From an uncultured Saprospiraceae bacterium (lineage in GTDB: Bacteria > Bacteroidota > Bacteroidia > Chitinophagales > Saprospiraceae): a DNA stretch of 41,911 nucleotides. Below, one piece after another: positions 41,513 through 41,911 of this stretch; the first letter of the stretch is position 1; each line of letters begins with the position of its first letter. Under the pieces are notes generated by a model. It did no database searches. It was not told where the DNA came from and saw only the letters and a list, made by a program, of their open reading frames with translations. Both the position numbers and the translations under genes were made by a program. The stretch spans positions 1 to 41,911 of the forward strand of contig CALCMJ010000098.1 in NCBI GenBank assembly GCA_937967615.1, written 5' to 3'.

Positions 41513-41911
41513 ATGAAAAATATTATTTCAAGTTTATCTCTTTTTATCTTCCCATTACTGCTATGTGCACAAAGTCCTGATTATTCAAGAGCAAAGGTGT
41601 TTTTATATAATAATAGTATAAATGAACTGGCTGCTCTGGGAATAGAAGTTGATCATGGTGAGCACATGCCACATAGATATGTGATTAGTGATTATAGCGC
41701 AAGCGAACTCAGTCAATTAAGAGAAGCGGGTTTTGAATATGAGATCTTGATAGATGATGTTGTTGCATATTATAAAAACCCCAATAGAGGGAATGCACTT
41801 GAGGCAGAATCTAGAGTTAACGAATGCACATCAGAACTTATAGATTCATTTACGCAATATCCCTATACAACGCCAGTAAACTATAAAGCTGGATCTATGC
41901 AAGGGTATTTG
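41513..41911 (+). CDS. Secreted M14 zinc carboxypeptidase-like protein, N-terminal part (cut by window edge)
   Basis: An open frame of 133 codons from ATG 41513 running off the right edge. The signal peptide (about 1-20, FIFPLLLCAQ) is followed by a prodomain-like region with INELAALGIEVDHGEH and SELSQLREAGFEYEILIDDVVAYY, which I recognise from the propeptides of Bacteroidota M14 carboxypeptidases, and the last visible residues, YKAGSMQGYL, match the GSMGGY segment just before the catalytic domain. The zinc-binding HxxE lies beyond the window. Such proteins usually end in a T9SS sorting domain, which would fit the locus but cannot be seen here. Confidence 0.7.
   Translation, partial: MKNIISSLSLFIFPLLLCAQSPDYSRAKVFLYNNSINELAALGIEVDHGEHMPHRYVISDYSASELSQLREAGFEYEILIDDVVAYYKNPNRGNALEAESRVNECTSELIDSFTQYPYTTPVNYKAGSMQGYL

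Noticed and set aside
1-41911. Mobile elements, CRISPR arrays, tRNA or phage genes to explain the strand switching
   Set aside because: No transposase, integrase, spaced direct repeats, tRNA-like cloverleaf or terminal inverted repeats were seen in the gaps.

Overview
The window is an AT-rich bacterial chromosome segment that reads as Bacteroidota. The evidence is two giant gingipain-type (C25) proteins with type IX secretion (T9SS) style C-terminal domains, a secreted M14 carboxypeptidase start typical of that phylum, tandem OmpH/Skp genes followed by murI, TAnnTTTG promoter-like elements and scarce Shine-Dalgarno sequences. The style is closest to Saprospiria/Cytophagia-like marine Bacteroidota, but a genus cannot be assigned from the sequence alone.

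Positions 1-26.7 kb form a large surface-glycan locus. It opens with sugar-nucleotide genes: a LegC-type aminotransferase, a WbpM/LegB-type 4,6-dehydratase and, further on, mannose-1-phosphate guanylyltransferase. It also has an initiating phosphoglycosyl transferase, seven GT2/GT4 glycosyltransferase-type genes (an eighth glycosyltransferase gene, a GT2, lies outside the locus at 36.9 kb), two polytopic membrane proteins (one GT39-like, one possibly a polymerase) and a Wzx-type flippase. The decorating enzymes are numerous: five sulfotransferase-like proteins of different subfamilies, two polysaccharide deacetylase-type proteins, an acyltransferase-3/SGNH protein, a FemAB/GNAT-like transferase, an asparagine synthase-type amidotransferase and a methyltransferase. 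The product is probably a heavily modified, possibly sulfated and amidated, surface polysaccharide or LPS-like glycan. Gene direction flips repeatedly, and every tail-to-tail junction in the locus overlaps by 4-23 bp.

Positions 26.7-36.6 kb hold two tandem minus-strand paralogues of about 1655 residues each, with a signal peptide, C25 peptidase domain (His/Cys pair retained), Ig-like and ILEI-like regions and a T9SS-like C-terminus. They resemble the proteins called PorU2, putative T9SS sortases. Their position next to the glycan locus suggests, without proving it, that the glycan serves as the anchor or substrate for T9SS cargo, as A-LPS does in Porphyromonas gingivalis.

Positions 36.8-41.9 kb are more housekeeping in nature: a membrane GT2, rsmG, two ompH/Skp genes, murI, a small secreted acidic protein with a clear intrinsic terminator, and the N-terminus of an M14 carboxypeptidase cut by the window edge. 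No tRNA, rRNA, CRISPR array, insertion sequence or prophage was seen. No gene-free stretch exceeds 300 bases; the longest are 36632-36871 and 38581-38846.
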